A stretch of DNA of 64,000 bases from Kitasatospora sp. MAA4 (GCF_029893355.1 NZ_JARZAI010000030.1:32054-96053); one strand, 5' to 3'; positions 33,829 to 43,180 are shown, numbered from the stretch's first letter. Numbers and translations are program-made. Notes: generated by a model from the sequence alone, not told the origin.

Positions 33829-35316
33829 ATGTCTGAAACCGTTCCACACCCCGACCCCAGGCGCTGGAAGGCGCTGGCCTTCATCGGCCTCGCCCAGCTG
33901 ATGGTGGTACTGGACGCGACCATCGTCAACATCGCCCTGCCGTCCGCGCAGCGCGACCTCGCCTTCTCCGACACCAGCCGCCAGTGGGTCATCACCGCCT
34001 ACGCGCTGGCCTTCGGCGGCCTGCTGCTGTTCGGCGGGCGGCTCTCCGACCTGCTGGGCCGCCGCCGGATGTTCATCATCGGCCTGACCGGCTTCGCCGC
34101 CGCGTCCGCGCTCGGTGGCGCCGCCGGCAACATCAGCATGCTGATAGGTTCCCGCGCCCTGCAGGGCGTGTTCGGCGCGATGCTCGCGCCCGCCGCACTC
34201 TCGCTGCTCTCGGTGATGTTCACCGAGGCCAACGAGCGCGCCAAGGCGTTCGGCATCTACGGCGCCATCGCCGGTGGTGGCGGTGCGATCGGCCTGATCC
34301 TCGGCGGACTGCTCACCGAGTACCTCAACTGGCGCTGGACCCTCTTCGTCAACGTCCCGTTCGCCGTGATCGCCGTCATCGGCGCGGTGATGGTGATCCG
34401 CGAGCCGGGCGGTGCCCGCAACCGCAACCCCCTGGACATCCCCGGCGTGCTGCTGGTCTCCAGCGGCCTGGTCTCCCTGGTCTACGGCTTCACCAAGGCC
34501 CAGGAGGACAGCTGGACCTCCAGCACCACCATCGGCCTGTTCGCCGCCGCCGCCGTGCTGCTGGCGTCCTTCGTCGTGGTCGAGAGCCGGGTCAAGAGCC
34601 CGCTGCTGCCGCTGCGCGTGCTGCTCAACCGCAACCGCGGTGGCGTCTACCTCTCGCTGGGCCTCGCGGTCATCGGGATGTTCGGGCTGTTCCTCTTCCT
34701 GACGTACTACCTGCAGAACGTGCTCGGCTACTCGCCGGTCAAGACCGGCGTGGCGTTCCTGCCGATGGTGGCCGGCATGATCACCGGCTCCACCCAGATC
34801 GGCGCCCGCCTGATGAACCGGGTGCCGGCCCGCTGGCTGATGGGCCCCGGCTTCCTGGTCGCGGCGTCCGGCCTGGTGATCCTCACCCAGATCAAGGTCG
34901 ACTCGTCCTACTTGCTGATCCTGCCCGGCCTGGTCCTGATGGGCCTCGGCATGGGTACCTCGTTCATGCCGGCGATGAGCCTGGCGACCTTCAAGGTGCA
35001 GCCGCAGGACGCCGGCGTCGCCTCCGCGATGGTCAACACCTCGCAGCAGGTCGGCGGCGCCATCGGCACCGCGCTGCTCAGCACGGTGGTGGCCAGCTCG
35101 ATGAAGGCCTTCCACCCCGCGCACGTCACCAGCAAGACCAACGCCCTGCTGCAGATCGAGGTGCACGGCTTCGCCACCGCGATCTGGTGGTCGGCCGGCA
35201 TCCTGGCGCTCGCCTCGCTGATCGCCTTCACCTTCCTGAACGCCGGCCACATGGGCCACCGCCCGGCCGAGTCCAGTGAGGCGAAGGAGGACTTCATCCC
35301 GGTCATGGCGCACTGA
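33829..35316 (+). CDS. DHA2-type MFS drug transporter
   Basis: 495 residues with about 14 predicted membrane helices, the DHA2 (drug:H+ antiporter-2) layout. D in VLDATIVNIALPS of helix 1 and motif A GRLSDLLGRRRMF are present, and a Gly/Pro-rich motif C region (GAIAGGGGAIGLILGG) lies in helix 5. It exports hydrophobic or cationic compounds at the cost of the proton gradient. ATG 33829 follows TTAGGTGAG. It is probably controlled by the preceding TetR. A strong terminator follows. Confidence 0.93.
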   Translation: MSETVPHPDPRRWKALAFIGLAQLMVVLDATIVNIALPSAQRDLAFSDTSRQWVITAYALAFGGLLLFGGRLSDLLGRRRMFIIGLTGFAAASALGGAAGNISMLIGSRALQGVFGAMLAPAALSLLSVMFTEANERAKAFGIYGAIAGGGGAIGLILGGLLTEYLNWRWTLFVNVPFAVIAVIGAVMVIREPGGARNRNPLDIPGVLLVSSGLVSLVYGFTKAQEDSWTSSTTIGLFAAAAVLLASFVVVESRVKSPLLPLRVLLNRNRGGVYLSLGLAVIGMFGLFLFLTYYLQNVLGYSPVKTGVAFLPMVAGMITGSTQIGARLMNRVPARWLMGPGFLVAASGLVILTQIKVDSSYLLILPGLVLMGLGMGTSFMPAMSLATFKVQPQDAGVASAMVNTSQQVGGAIGTALLSTVVASSMKAFHPAHVTSKTNALLQIEVHGFATAIWWSAGILALASLIAFTFLNAGHMGHRPAESSEAKEDFIPVMAH

Positions 35317-35336
35317 CGCCCTGCCCGTCCGTCATG

Positions 35337-35380
35337 AACGGTGCTGCCCCTTCCGCGCGTGCGGAGGGGGCAGCACCGTT
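35337..35380 (+). terminator. Terminator after the MFS gene
   Basis: 20-bp arms (35337-35356 and 35361-35380) with one wobble pair and a 4-base loop GCGT, ending just before the S66 peptidase ATG at 35396. It insulates the two genes or could attenuate the second. Confidence 0.8.
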
Positions 35381-35395
35381 TCATAGGATCGACCT

Positions 35396-36442
35396 ATGAC
35401 GACTCCCCCCGTGTACCCGCCCAAGCCGCGCCCCGGTGACCAGGTCGCGGTCATCTCCCCGTCGGCGGGCAGCCCCGGCCAGTTCCCGCTGCCGTACGAG
35501 TTGGGGCTGCGGCGGCTGCGCGAGGAGTTCGGGCTGGTGCCGGTGGAGTACCCGGCCACCCGGTTGTTCGGCTCCACCCCGCAGCAGCGCGCCGCGGACA
35601 TCCACGCCGCGTTCGCCGACCCGCAGATCAAGGCGGTCATCGCCACCATCGGCGGTGAGGACCAGATCACCGTACTGCCGCTGCTGGACAAGGAGTTGAT
35701 CCGGGCCAACCCGAAGCCGTTCTTCGGTTACAGCGACAACACCAACCTGCTGCTCTTCCTGCGCAACCTGGGCATCGTCAGCTACCACGGTGCTTCGGTG
35801 ATGGTGGAGTTGGGACGCCCCGGCGCACTGCACCCGCTGACCGCGCAGTCCGTGCGGGCGGCGCTGTTCGACTCGGGCGCCTACGAGTTGCGGGAGTCGC
35901 CGGAATCCGGCGACGTCGGGAAGGACTGGGGTGACCCGGCGACCTTCGCGTCGGAGCCCCTGATGGAGCCCGCCGAGGGCTGGATCTGGCACAACGCCGA
36001 CCGGGTCGTCGAGGGCCTCGGCTGGGGCGGCAACCTGGAGATCCTCGCTTGGATGCTGATGGCCGACCGCGAGATCCGGCCGGTCGGGGAGTACGCGGGC
36101 CAGGTGCTCTACCTGGAGACCTCCGAGGAGCTGCCGAGCGCCGACGAGGTCTACCGGATCCTGCGCAACATGGGCGAACGCGGCCTGCTGCGCCAGTTCC
36201 CCGCACTCCTGATGGCCCGCGCGAAGAGCTGGAGCTTCGCCCAGCCGCTGGCCGTGGAGCAGAAGGCCGCCTACCGCAAGGCCCAACGCGAGGCCGTCCT
36301 ACGTGCATTGGCCACCTACGCCCCGGACACCGTCGCCGTCTTCGACGTCGACTTCGGCCACACCGACCCGCAGCTCGTCATCCCCTGCGGCGGCCGCATC
36401 CGCGTGGACGGCCCGGCCCGCCGGATCACCGTGGAGTACTGA
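35396..36442 (+). CDS. S66 family peptidase (LD-carboxypeptidase/MccF-like)
   Basis: 348 residues. The nucleophile Ser113 lies in FGYSDNT, with the preceding TIGGEDQ loop; the C-terminal catalytic His/Glu region includes DVDFGHTDPQ. No signal peptide, so it acts in the cytoplasm. S66 enzymes cut L,D-bonds of muropeptides (LdcA) or detoxify microcin C-type nucleotide-peptide antibiotics (MccF). The longer length and the GGEDQ loop lean toward MccF-like, but this is not decisive. It starts 16 bases after a terminator hairpin. Confidence 0.87.
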   Translation: MTTPPVYPPKPRPGDQVAVISPSAGSPGQFPLPYELGLRRLREEFGLVPVEYPATRLFGSTPQQRAADIHAAFADPQIKAVIATIGGEDQITVLPLLDKELIRANPKPFFGYSDNTNLLLFLRNLGIVSYHGASVMVELGRPGALHPLTAQSVRAALFDSGAYELRESPESGDVGKDWGDPATFASEPLMEPAEGWIWHNADRVVEGLGWGGNLEILAWMLMADREIRPVGEYAGQVLYLETSEELPSADEVYRILRNMGERGLLRQFPALLMARAKSWSFAQPLAVEQKAAYRKAQREAVLRALATYAPDTVAVFDVDFGHTDPQLVIPCGGRIRVDGPARRITVEY

Positions 36443-36750
36443 CGACCGGGCCGACCCTCTTGTGCACGTTCGATCTTCGTGGCAGGGTTGGCGCCGTTGT
36501 GCAGCACGCACACGCACCAGACAAAGGATTGAAGTCCATGGTTCCGGCGCCCTTCAGCGGCCGCCGTAGGTACTGAGCGGTTCGCCCTTCGCGGCGTCCG
36601 TCTTGCAGTACCTGGTCCGTCTCTACACACGGCGGCCCCACGTGCAGTGCCTCGACGCACTGCGGCCCTCGGCCATCGGCCGGGCCTGACAAGCATGCGC
36701 AGCTCCGAGAGCGCGCACCACCATGTCTTCAACGTGAGGTCAACATCATC
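36443..36750 (+). promoter_or_regulatory. Long leader region of GNAT gene with short ORFs
   Basis: 308 bases without a full-size gene. The first ~95 bases are less GC-rich than their surroundings. Two short ORFs lie within: ATG 36538-36576 (12 residues, ending GRRRY) with AAAGGA nine bases upstream, and TTG 36603-36689 (28 residues, containing YTRRPHVQCLDALRPSAIGRA-like spacing) without a ribosome binding site. The second recalls actinobacterial cysteine leader peptides only weakly. No clear terminator hairpin. Confidence 0.35.
36538..36576 (+). CDS. Putative 12-residue upstream ORF
   Basis: ATG with a good Shine-Dalgarno sequence (AAAGGA, spacing 9), coding for MVPAPFSGRRRY and a TGA stop. 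It lies 174 bases before the GNAT start. The only support is the start signal and its place in a long leader. Confidence 0.25.
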   Translation: MVPAPFSGRRRY

Positions 36751-37509
36751 GTGGACACCAACGTCCAGCGCTTTGCCGTCGCCAACCTCCGCCGCCGTCC
36801 CTCGGTCGTCGAGACCGCCGGCTTCGTCGCGGGGTTCGACCCCGGTACCACCAGCCCGTACATCAACTACGCGACGCCGCTGCCCGGCGCCGAGCCGACC
36901 GCTGCCGATGTCGCCGCCCTGGTCGCGGCCTTCCGCGAGCGCGGGCTCAAGCCGCGCCTGGAGTTCGCCCCTGACGCCGCACCCGCCGTGGAGCCCGCGC
37001 TGCGCGAGGCCGGCTTCACTCGCGAGGCGGTGCACGAGTACCTGCTCTGCACGCCTGCCACCCTGGTCGTGCCGAAGGCCGGTCCGGGGCGCCCGGTCGT
37101 GGAGATCCCGGCCACCGACGAGGAGTTCACGGCGATCGACGGTGCCCTGGCGGAGGCCTTCTCGGGCGAGTTCGCCTCCTCTCCGGAGGGCGCGGCCCGG
37201 CTGCGCCGTACTCACGAGTCGGGCGGCGCCGTCCGCTTCGTCCGTGCCCCCGACGGTAGTTGCGCGGGTGGGGCGCTGACCTCCGCACCGGCCGTCGGGA
37301 CCTCGGAGCTGGCCGGGGTCGGGACGCGCCCGGCCTTCCGCGGCCGGGGTGTCGCCGCCGCCGTCACCGCGGCACTTGCCGTGGCGATGTTCGCCGACGG
37401 GGTGCAGTCCGTGTGGCTCGAGTACTCGGGCGAGGGCTCGCGCCGGGTCTACGAGCGGGTCGGGTTCCGGCCGCACGGGACGCGGCTGTACATGTCGCTC
37501 GCAGAGTAG
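36751..37509 (+). CDS. GNAT family N-acetyltransferase
   Basis: 252 residues. The C-terminal half is a GNAT fold: motif A acetyl-CoA loop in AGVGTRPAFRGRGVAAAVTAAL (R-G-x-G-V/A) and motif B VWLEYSGEGSRRVYERVGFRPHG. The N-terminal ~120 residues form a second, degenerate acyltransferase-like half. The acceptor is unknown. GTG 36751 is weakly supported (GAGGT about 12 bases upstream). A 308-base leader precedes it, suggesting post-transcriptional control. Confidence 0.8.
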   Translation: MDTNVQRFAVANLRRRPSVVETAGFVAGFDPGTTSPYINYATPLPGAEPTAADVAALVAAFRERGLKPRLEFAPDAAPAVEPALREAGFTREAVHEYLLCTPATLVVPKAGPGRPVVEIPATDEEFTAIDGALAEAFSGEFASSPEGAARLRRTHESGGAVRFVRAPDGSCAGGALTSAPAVGTSELAGVGTRPAFRGRGVAAAVTAALAVAMFADGVQSVWLEYSGEGSRRVYERVGFRPHGTRLYMSLAE

Positions 37510-37549
37510 GGCCGGGTGCGGGGCCGACGGGCCCCGCCGCCCCTCGCCG

Positions 37550-37900
37550 TCAGGCGCCGGGTGACCAGGCGGCCTCGTACTCGGTGTCCTCCCGGTAGGG
37601 CAGGGCGAGCAGGCGCAGCGTCTGCTCGGCGAGCGCGTGGCCGCCGCGGTCGTCACGGTCGTCGCGGTCGTCGTCGGCGAGGGTGCGCAGGCAGCTGTCG
37701 ATGATCCGGCGCTTGGCCGCGACCTCGGCCAACGCCCGCTCCGGGCAGTGGTGTTCGACGTAGACCTCGGCCCGGCGGAGGTGGCGGTCCGAGCTGTCCA
37801 CGGCGCCGAGCAGGTGTTCGATGCAGCCGTCGGCCCGGGTGGCGATGGCTTCGTCCTCGTGCAGGCGCGCGGCGAGGAAGGCCGCAAGGCTGTTCGTCAT
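37550..37900 (-). CDS. DUF6221 family protein
   Basis: 116 residues. Matches the actinobacterial DUF6221 pattern: an N-terminal AAFLAARLHEDEAIA, a central LAEVAAKRRIID, and a C-terminal TLRLLALPYREDTEYEAAWSP. The function is unknown; such small proteins are abundant in streptomycete genomes. A (GAC/GAT CGT) run codes for DDDRDDRDDR in the middle. Same strand as, and 9 bases after, the methyltransferase gene. Confidence 0.75.
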   Translation of the reverse strand: MTNSLAAFLAARLHEDEAIATRADGCIEHLLGAVDSSDRHLRRAEVYVEHHCPERALAEVAAKRRIIDSCLRTLADDDRDDRDDRGGHALAEQTLRLLALPYREDTEYEAAWSPGA

Positions 37901-37909
37901 GCGGCGACC

Positions 37910-38524
37910 CTAGCCGGGTCCGCCATCGTGCCGCCTGGTCGCCACCACGGAGCTGAGGTCCGGCGCGAGGCGCAGTTCGGTGGCCCGCAGGGCCGGGTGC
38001 TCCAGCCAGTGCAGGCGCGCGGTGTCCGGGCGGCCGTCGTGCAGCGGCGGCCAGCCGGTGGCGGGGGTGAAGTCGTCGATGACGACGGTGCCTTGGGGGG
38101 AAAGGAGTCGGACGGGGTCGGCGGGCGGCTCGGCCCCCTTGCCCTGGCCGCCGCCGTCCAGCACCAGCAGGTCGAACGGTGCGCTCCGGTAGAGCTCGCT
38201 CCAGTCCGCGCACAGCACCTGGACGTGCGGCAGGTCGGCGAAGACCTCGGCGGCGAGCGCCGCGCGGGCCGGGTCGCGCTCGACGCTGAGCAGCCGCACC
38301 CCCGGGCCCGCGCCGCTCGCCAGCCAGGCCAGGCCGACCCCGCAGCCGGTCCCGCTCTCGCCGATCAGCTGCTCCGCCCCGCCGGCCAACGCCCGTAGGA
38401 GCAGGCCCTGTTCGGGGTGGCAGGAGTTCTCGAAGCCGTGCGCCCGGGCGACCTCCAGGGCGCGGCGCACCAGCGGCGGGAGGTCGGTCAGTCGCTGGTG
38501 GGCGGCGGTGCCGTGCGGGGACAT
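37910..38524 (-). CDS. Class I SAM-dependent methyltransferase-like
   Basis: 204 residues. SAM-binding motif I is altered but recognisable (LIGESGTGCGVGLAWLA), with motif II VRLLSVERDP, then FDLLVLDGGG and TVVIDDF. The layout resembles O-methyltransferases. The substrate is unknown. The ATG overlaps the stop of the hydrolase gene by one base (TGATG), so the two are translated together. Confidence 0.75.
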   Translation of the reverse strand: MSPHGTAAHQRLTDLPPLVRRALEVARAHGFENSCHPEQGLLLRALAGGAEQLIGESGTGCGVGLAWLASGAGPGVRLLSVERDPARAALAAEVFADLPHVQVLCADWSELYRSAPFDLLVLDGGGQGKGAEPPADPVRLLSPQGTVVIDDFTPATGWPPLHDGRPDTARLHWLEHPALRATELRLAPDLSSVVATRRHDGGPG

Positions 38525-39069
38525 CAGGCGCTGCGCGCTGTCAGTTCCGCGAGCAGGGCCTGGCCCTCGGGCCAACTGCCGAGATCGGAGGCGCTGTTGA
38601 TGTGACCGAGCGGGCCGAGTGCGACCAGCCGGGCGCCCCAGTTCTCGGCGAAGCGCCGGGAGCGCTCGGGGCTGGCCCACGGGTCGTCACTGCTGCTGAC
38701 GACGATGCTGGGGAACGGCAGCGGGCGCAGCGGGATCGGCTGGAAGGTCCGCAGGCCGGGGTTCACCGCGTTGTCGATGTCGGGCGGCGCGACCAGCAGC
38801 GCGCCGGCCACCGGCAGGCCGTGGCGCGCCGCCCAGTGGGCGATGGTGATGCAGCCGAGGCTGTGCGCGACCAGCACCACCGGGCCGGACTGGGCCAGCA
38901 CGGCCCGGTGCAGGGTGTCCACCCACTCGTCGACCTGCGGGGCGTCCCAGTCGGCCTGCTCGACGCGCAGGTAGCCGGGGTGCTCGCGCTCCCAGTGGCT
39001 CTGCCAGTGCTCGGGGCCGGAGCCCTCGTAGCCGGGAACGATGAGGACGGTGGCGGTGGTATCGGTCAT
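38524..39069 (-). CDS. RBBP9/YdeN-family alpha/beta hydrolase
   Basis: 181 residues. A small serine hydrolase with IVPGYEGSGPEHWQSHWE at the N-terminus, the nucleophile in LVAHSLGC, Asp in SSDDPWA and His in LGHINSAS, the family's complete triad. The substrate is unknown. No signal peptide. First of a probable three-gene operon with the methyltransferase and the DUF6221 gene. Confidence 0.87.
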   Translation of the reverse strand: MTDTTATVLIVPGYEGSGPEHWQSHWEREHPGYLRVEQADWDAPQVDEWVDTLHRAVLAQSGPVVLVAHSLGCITIAHWAARHGLPVAGALLVAPPDIDNAVNPGLRTFQPIPLRPLPFPSIVVSSSDDPWASPERSRRFAENWGARLVALGPLGHINSASDLGSWPEGQALLAELTARSA

Positions 39070-39166
39070 CCGGACAGTTTATCGGCCCTGATGATCCGCC
39101 AAGAAGGCAAGTCCCCTGTCTTCCGCTGTTCACTCTTCGCTGGAATCATCCTTACCGGCAGGTAAC

Positions 39167-39179
39167 TCACCGTCGGTGA
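39167..39179. promoter_or_regulatory. 13-bp palindrome before the phospholipase C gene
   Basis: TCACCG-T-CGGTGA, 30 bases before GTG 39209. It may be an operator. A GTTCAC direct-repeat PHO box, expected for a phosphate-regulated gene, is not clearly present. Confidence 0.35.
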
Positions 39180-39208
39180 ACAGTTGTTTCCCCCTTCCTG
39201 GAGGCCTC

Positions 39209-41161
39209 GTGTCCCCGCTCTCCCGCCGCGCTCTGCTCGGTTCGGCCGCCGCCTCCGGCGCCGCGCTCGGCCTCGGCGCGCTGCCCGGCACCGTCCAGCA
39301 GGTCCTGGCCGCCCCCTCGGCGCCCGGCACGCTGGACGACGTCGAGCACGTCGTGGTGCTCATGCAGGAGAACCGCTCGTTCGACCACTACTTCGGTACC
39401 CTGAACGGCGTGCGCGGGTACGGCGACACCTCGCGGGTGCGCTTCCCCGGCGGCTCGGACGTGCTGCGGCAGAAGATGCTCGGCACGGTGGGCGGCACCG
39501 ACCTGCTGCCCTGGCACCTGGACACCTCCACCAGCGACGCCCAGCGGATCTTCGACCTGGACCACTCCTGGTCCGGCACCCACAGCGCCTGGGCGAACGG
39601 CCAGTACAACAACTGGATCCCGGCCAAGACCTGGTACACGATGGGCTACTACCGCCGCCAGGACATCCCCTTCCAGTACGCGCTGGCGGACGCCTTCACC
39701 GTCTGCGACCAGTACTTCTGCTCCGCCCTGACCTCCACCGACCCGAACCGGCTCTACCTCTGGTCGGGGACGATCGACCCGAACGCCACCGGCGGCGGAC
39801 CAGCCACCGACAACACCAGGACCGGCTTCACCTGGACCACCTACCCCGAGCGGCTGCAGGCGGCCGGCATCTCCTGGAAGGTCTACCAGCAGCAGGACAA
39901 CTACGACGACAACGCCCTGGCCTGGTTCAGGTCCTTCCAGACCGCCGCCCAGGACTCGCCGCTCTACGTCAACGGCATGGCTCGCCGGGGCGCCGACGAC
40001 TTCGCCAACGATGTCGCCAACGGGACGCTCCCGGCCGTCAGTTGGGTGGTGGCCCCGACCGCGCAGTCCGAGCACCCCAACTACCCGCCGGCCCAGGGCG
40101 CGGACTTCACCTCCTCGTACGTGCTCCAGGCGCTGGCCGCCAACCCGGAGGTCTGGGCGAAGACCGTCGTGCTGCTCAACTACGACGAGAACGACGGCTT
40201 CTTCGACCACGTGGTGCCTCCGGTGGCGCCGGACGGCACGCCCGACGAGTTCGTGGGAGGCGTCCCGATCGGCCTCGGGCCGCGCGTGCCGATGATCGTC
40301 ATCTCGCCCTGGAGTCGTGGCGGCAAGGTCAACTCCGAGGTGTTCGACCACACTTCGGTGCTGCGCTTCCTGGAGAACTGGACCGGCGTCAAGGAGCCCA
40401 ACATCTCCGCCTGGCGGCGCACGGTCTGCGGCGACCTGATGTCGGCCTTCGACTTCACCACCAGCAACCGCACCTTCCCCGCGCTGCCGGACACCAAGCA
40501 GCTACTGGCCGACCTGGCCGAGCAGGACAAGTTGCTGCTGCCGCCGCTCTTCCCGCCGATCGTCCAGCAGCAGCCGCAGGTCGAGCCGGGCGACCGCCCG
40601 TCGCTGCCGATCGGCTACCGCTTCGGCTCCTCCTCGCGCACCGACACCTCCACCGGCCGGCTCTGGGTCACCCTGGACAACCTGGGCACGCTGGGCGCGG
40701 GCATCTCGATGTACGTGGTCAACTTCCGGCAGTTCGGCGCCTGGCGCTACACCCTGCCGGTCGACGGCACCGTCAGCGACTACTTCAGCGCGCTCGGCGT
40801 CAGCGGCGGCCCGTACGACATCGACGCGCACGGCCCGGACGGGTTCCTGCGCGGCTACAAGGGCGATGTCCGGACCTGGACGAACTCCGCAAAGGGCCAC
40901 CCCGAGGTGGCATCGGTGGAGACCCCGGGAGGCGTCCGGATCACCCTGAGCAACCAGGGCGGCCGCCCGGTGGTCTTCACCATCGGCGCCAACTCGGCCT
41001 TCGGTGCGAGTGGTTCGACGGCCCGGACGGTCACCGTGCCGGCCGGCGGCAGCGCGGAGGACGTGCTGGCGCCGACCTCCGCCGGACGCTACGACTACGC
41101 CGTGACCGCCGACACCGGCGACGGCTTCGAGCGCCGCTTCGCGGGGCGGCTCCAGCCCTAG
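39209..41161 (+). CDS. Secreted phosphocholine-specific phospholipase C
   Basis: 650 residues. The Tat signal has twin Arg in SRRALLGS (6-7), a hydrophobic stretch and an AxA-like site near residue 35. The phosphoesterase domain has ENRSFDHYFG (54-63), YDENDGFFDHV and SPWSRGGKVNS. The C-terminus carries two DUF756 beta-domains typical of bacterial PLCs (RLWVTLDNLG; VRITLSNQGGRPVVF). It should release phosphocholine from lipids outside the cell. GTG 39209 has GGAGG five bases upstream. Its stop shares a CTAG palindrome with the stop of the next, opposite-strand gene. Confidence 0.93.
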   Translation: MSPLSRRALLGSAAASGAALGLGALPGTVQQVLAAPSAPGTLDDVEHVVVLMQENRSFDHYFGTLNGVRGYGDTSRVRFPGGSDVLRQKMLGTVGGTDLLPWHLDTSTSDAQRIFDLDHSWSGTHSAWANGQYNNWIPAKTWYTMGYYRRQDIPFQYALADAFTVCDQYFCSALTSTDPNRLYLWSGTIDPNATGGGPATDNTRTGFTWTTYPERLQAAGISWKVYQQQDNYDDNALAWFRSFQTAAQDSPLYVNGMARRGADDFANDVANGTLPAVSWVVAPTAQSEHPNYPPAQGADFTSSYVLQALAANPEVWAKTVVLLNYDENDGFFDHVVPPVAPDGTPDEFVGGVPIGLGPRVPMIVISPWSRGGKVNSEVFDHTSVLRFLENWTGVKEPNISAWRRTVCGDLMSAFDFTTSNRTFPALPDTKQLLADLAEQDKLLLPPLFPPIVQQQPQVEPGDRPSLPIGYRFGSSSRTDTSTGRLWVTLDNLGTLGAGISMYVVNFRQFGAWRYTLPVDGTVSDYFSALGVSGGPYDIDAHGPDGFLRGYKGDVRTWTNSAKGHPEVASVETPGGVRITLSNQGGRPVVFTIGANSAFGASGSTARTVTVPAGGSAEDVLAPTSAGRYDYAVTADTGDGFERRFAGRLQP

Positions 41162-42033
41162 GTGCTCAACCCGGCCCGGCGGCGGGCCCGTTCGCCGAGC
41201 GCGGCGAGGTCGAGCCCGCCGTCCCCGTGCGCCACGGACTCCGTGAGCGCCGTGCGCAGCACGTCCGCGAACGGTAGCGGGACGCCCGCCTCGGCGCCCG
41301 CGTCCAGTGCCAGGCCGACGTCCTTGAGCCCGAGTGCCAGGCGGAACCCGGCGGGCTCGTACCGGCGTTCGGCGATCATCGCGCCGTATCCGGCGTAGAC
41401 CGGGCCGGGCAGGATGGTGTTGGTCAGGATCGCGAGCAGCTCCTCCGAGGCCAGCCCGCCGGCCTCGGCGAGTGCGGACGCCTCGGCGAACGCCTCGATG
41501 GCCGAGACCAGCATGAAGTTGGCGCTGATCTTCGCGATGTTGGCCAGCTGCGGCTGATCTCCCAGCCGCCTGGTCGCCCGGCCCATCGCGTCGAACAGCG
41601 GCGCCACCCGGTCGATCATCGAACTCTCGCCCGCCGCAAGGATGGTGAGGTTTCCGGCGGCGGCCACGTCGGTGCGGCCGAGGACCGGCGCCGCGACATA
41701 ACCGAGGCCGTGTCGGGCGTGCAGCTCGGCGGCCCGGCGGGCGAGCGCGGGGGAGACGGTGGCCATGTTCACGTGCACGGCGGCGCCGGCCGTGGCCAGC
41801 AGCGCTTCGTCGAGCAGCAGCGACTCCACCGCGGCGTCGTCCGCGAGCATCGAGACCACGACCTCGTTCCCCAGCGCCTCGGCGAGGCTCCCCGCCGCGA
41901 GCGCCCCGCGCTCGACCAGCTCCCGCACCGGCTCGGGCGAGCGGTTCCAGACCTGCACGCGGTGCCCGGCGGCGAGCAGCTGCCCCGCCATCTCCCGGCC
42001 CATGGCCCCCAGTCCGACGAATCCGACGTTCAC
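41158..42033 (-). CDS. NAD(P)-dependent beta-hydroxyacid dehydrogenase / imine reductase-like
   Basis: 291 residues. N-terminal Rossmann fold VGFVGLGAMGREMAGQLL, then a helical 6-phosphogluconate-dehydrogenase-like domain with KISANFMLVSAIEAFAEA, where Lys is the expected catalytic residue (GxxGxGxxx..K family). Substrate candidates are small beta-hydroxyacids or succinic semialdehyde. GTG 42033 is set by GGAG five to six bases upstream. No operon partner. Confidence 0.85.
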   Translation of the reverse strand: MNVGFVGLGAMGREMAGQLLAAGHRVQVWNRSPEPVRELVERGALAAGSLAEALGNEVVVSMLADDAAVESLLLDEALLATAGAAVHVNMATVSPALARRAAELHARHGLGYVAAPVLGRTDVAAAGNLTILAAGESSMIDRVAPLFDAMGRATRRLGDQPQLANIAKISANFMLVSAIEAFAEASALAEAGGLASEELLAILTNTILPGPVYAGYGAMIAERRYEPAGFRLALGLKDVGLALDAGAEAGVPLPFADVLRTALTESVAHGDGGLDLAALGERARRRAGLST

Positions 42034-42207
42034 CTTGTCTCCTGATCCTCGGGTGTTCACGCTTCACTGCCATGATCACAGATCACCCTGTTCACCAAGG
42101 TCATCCGCGGCCCGTCATGGCTCGGTAACAGCCGGATCCCGTCGACTGACGGCCGGTTAGCATCTCTCCGACATGAGTTCGATCATGAGCGGCGGGGAGA
42201 CGAGACG

Positions 42208-43125
42208 ATGAGCACCAGCGGAGCAGGCCTGACCAGACGCCGGCTGCTGCGGGCGGGCGGCGCGCTCGGCGGGCTCGCCGTGCTCGGCGCCGGGACGGGC
42301 ACCGCGATGGCGGAGGACGTGCTGCCGGGCGGAGTGACGCTGCGCCGGGCGCTCGGGCTGACCGGCCCGGACGGCAGCGTGCCGCGGGTCACCCCGGGAC
42401 CGCTGACCGACGAGCTGGTCGCCTCCCAGGCTCGCGGCCGCACGGTGCGGCTGATCACGATGACCCCGCCCGGGGTGGCCGACCACGGCGCGCTGCCGGT
42501 CTGCGTGGTGCTGCACGGGCGCGGCGCCGACGCGCGGGCCATGGTGCAGCTCGGGATGCCGCAGTTCCAGGCGGCGGCGGTGGCGGCCGGCGTGCCGCCG
42601 TTCGTCCTGGTCGCGGTCGACGGCGGCGACGCGAGCTACTGGCACCAGCGCACCCCCGGTGACGACCCGCAGCGGATGCTGCTGGACGAGCTGCCGGGCT
42701 GGCTGGCCGCCCGGGGCTTCGCCCGCCCGAACGCCGGCGCGCCCGCCGGTGTGCTCGGCATCTCGATGGGCGGTTCGGGCGCGCTGCGCTACGCCCGCGC
42801 CCGCGGCGCGGGCTTCGGCCCGGTTGCGGCGCTGAGCCCGGCGGTGTTCCGCAGCTGGGACGACGCCCGGACGGTGGACGGCTTCGACTCCGAGGCGGAC
42901 TGGCGCGAGGACGAGCCGCTGCTCCACCTCGACCAGCCGCACGGACGCCCGCTGGCCGTCTGGTGCGGCACCGAGGACCCGTTCTGCCCCGCCGCCCGCC
43001 AACTCGCCACCCAGGGCGGCGCCGTACAGGCGCGCTTCCCGCGCGGCGAGCACACCGACGGCTTCTGGCGCCGAGTCCTCCCGGCCGCGCTGGACTTCAT
43101 GGGTCACGCGCTGACCCCTCGATAG
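42208..43125 (+). CDS. Tat-exported esterase (alpha/beta hydrolase)
   Basis: 305 residues. Twin-Arg signal (LTRRRLLRAGG, residues ~9-19) followed by a hydrophobic stretch to ~34. The hydrolase core has VVLHGRGAD, GISMGGSGAL (nucleophile Ser), GTEDPFC (Asp) and GEHTDGFWR (His). It resembles EsteraseD/antigen-85-like enzymes that act on acylated substrates outside the cell. ATG 42208 follows GGGGAG. A TAGCAT-like -10 lies about 45 bases upstream. Confidence 0.87.
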   Translation: MSTSGAGLTRRRLLRAGGALGGLAVLGAGTGTAMAEDVLPGGVTLRRALGLTGPDGSVPRVTPGPLTDELVASQARGRTVRLITMTPPGVADHGALPVCVVLHGRGADARAMVQLGMPQFQAAAVAAGVPPFVLVAVDGGDASYWHQRTPGDDPQRMLLDELPGWLAARGFARPNAGAPAGVLGISMGGSGALRYARARGAGFGPVAALSPAVFRSWDDARTVDGFDSEADWREDEPLLHLDQPHGRPLAVWCGTEDPFCPAARQLATQGGAVQARFPRGEHTDGFWRRVLPAALDFMGHALTPR

Positions 43126-43180
43126 CGGACTCTCGGACGGGTCAGGCCGTTCTGGAGCGCCGGGCTGGCAGGATGCCAGC

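Noticed and set aside
39120..39200. PhoP (PHO) box before the phospholipase C gene
   Set aside because: Single GTTCAC elements only; no 11-bp direct repeat.
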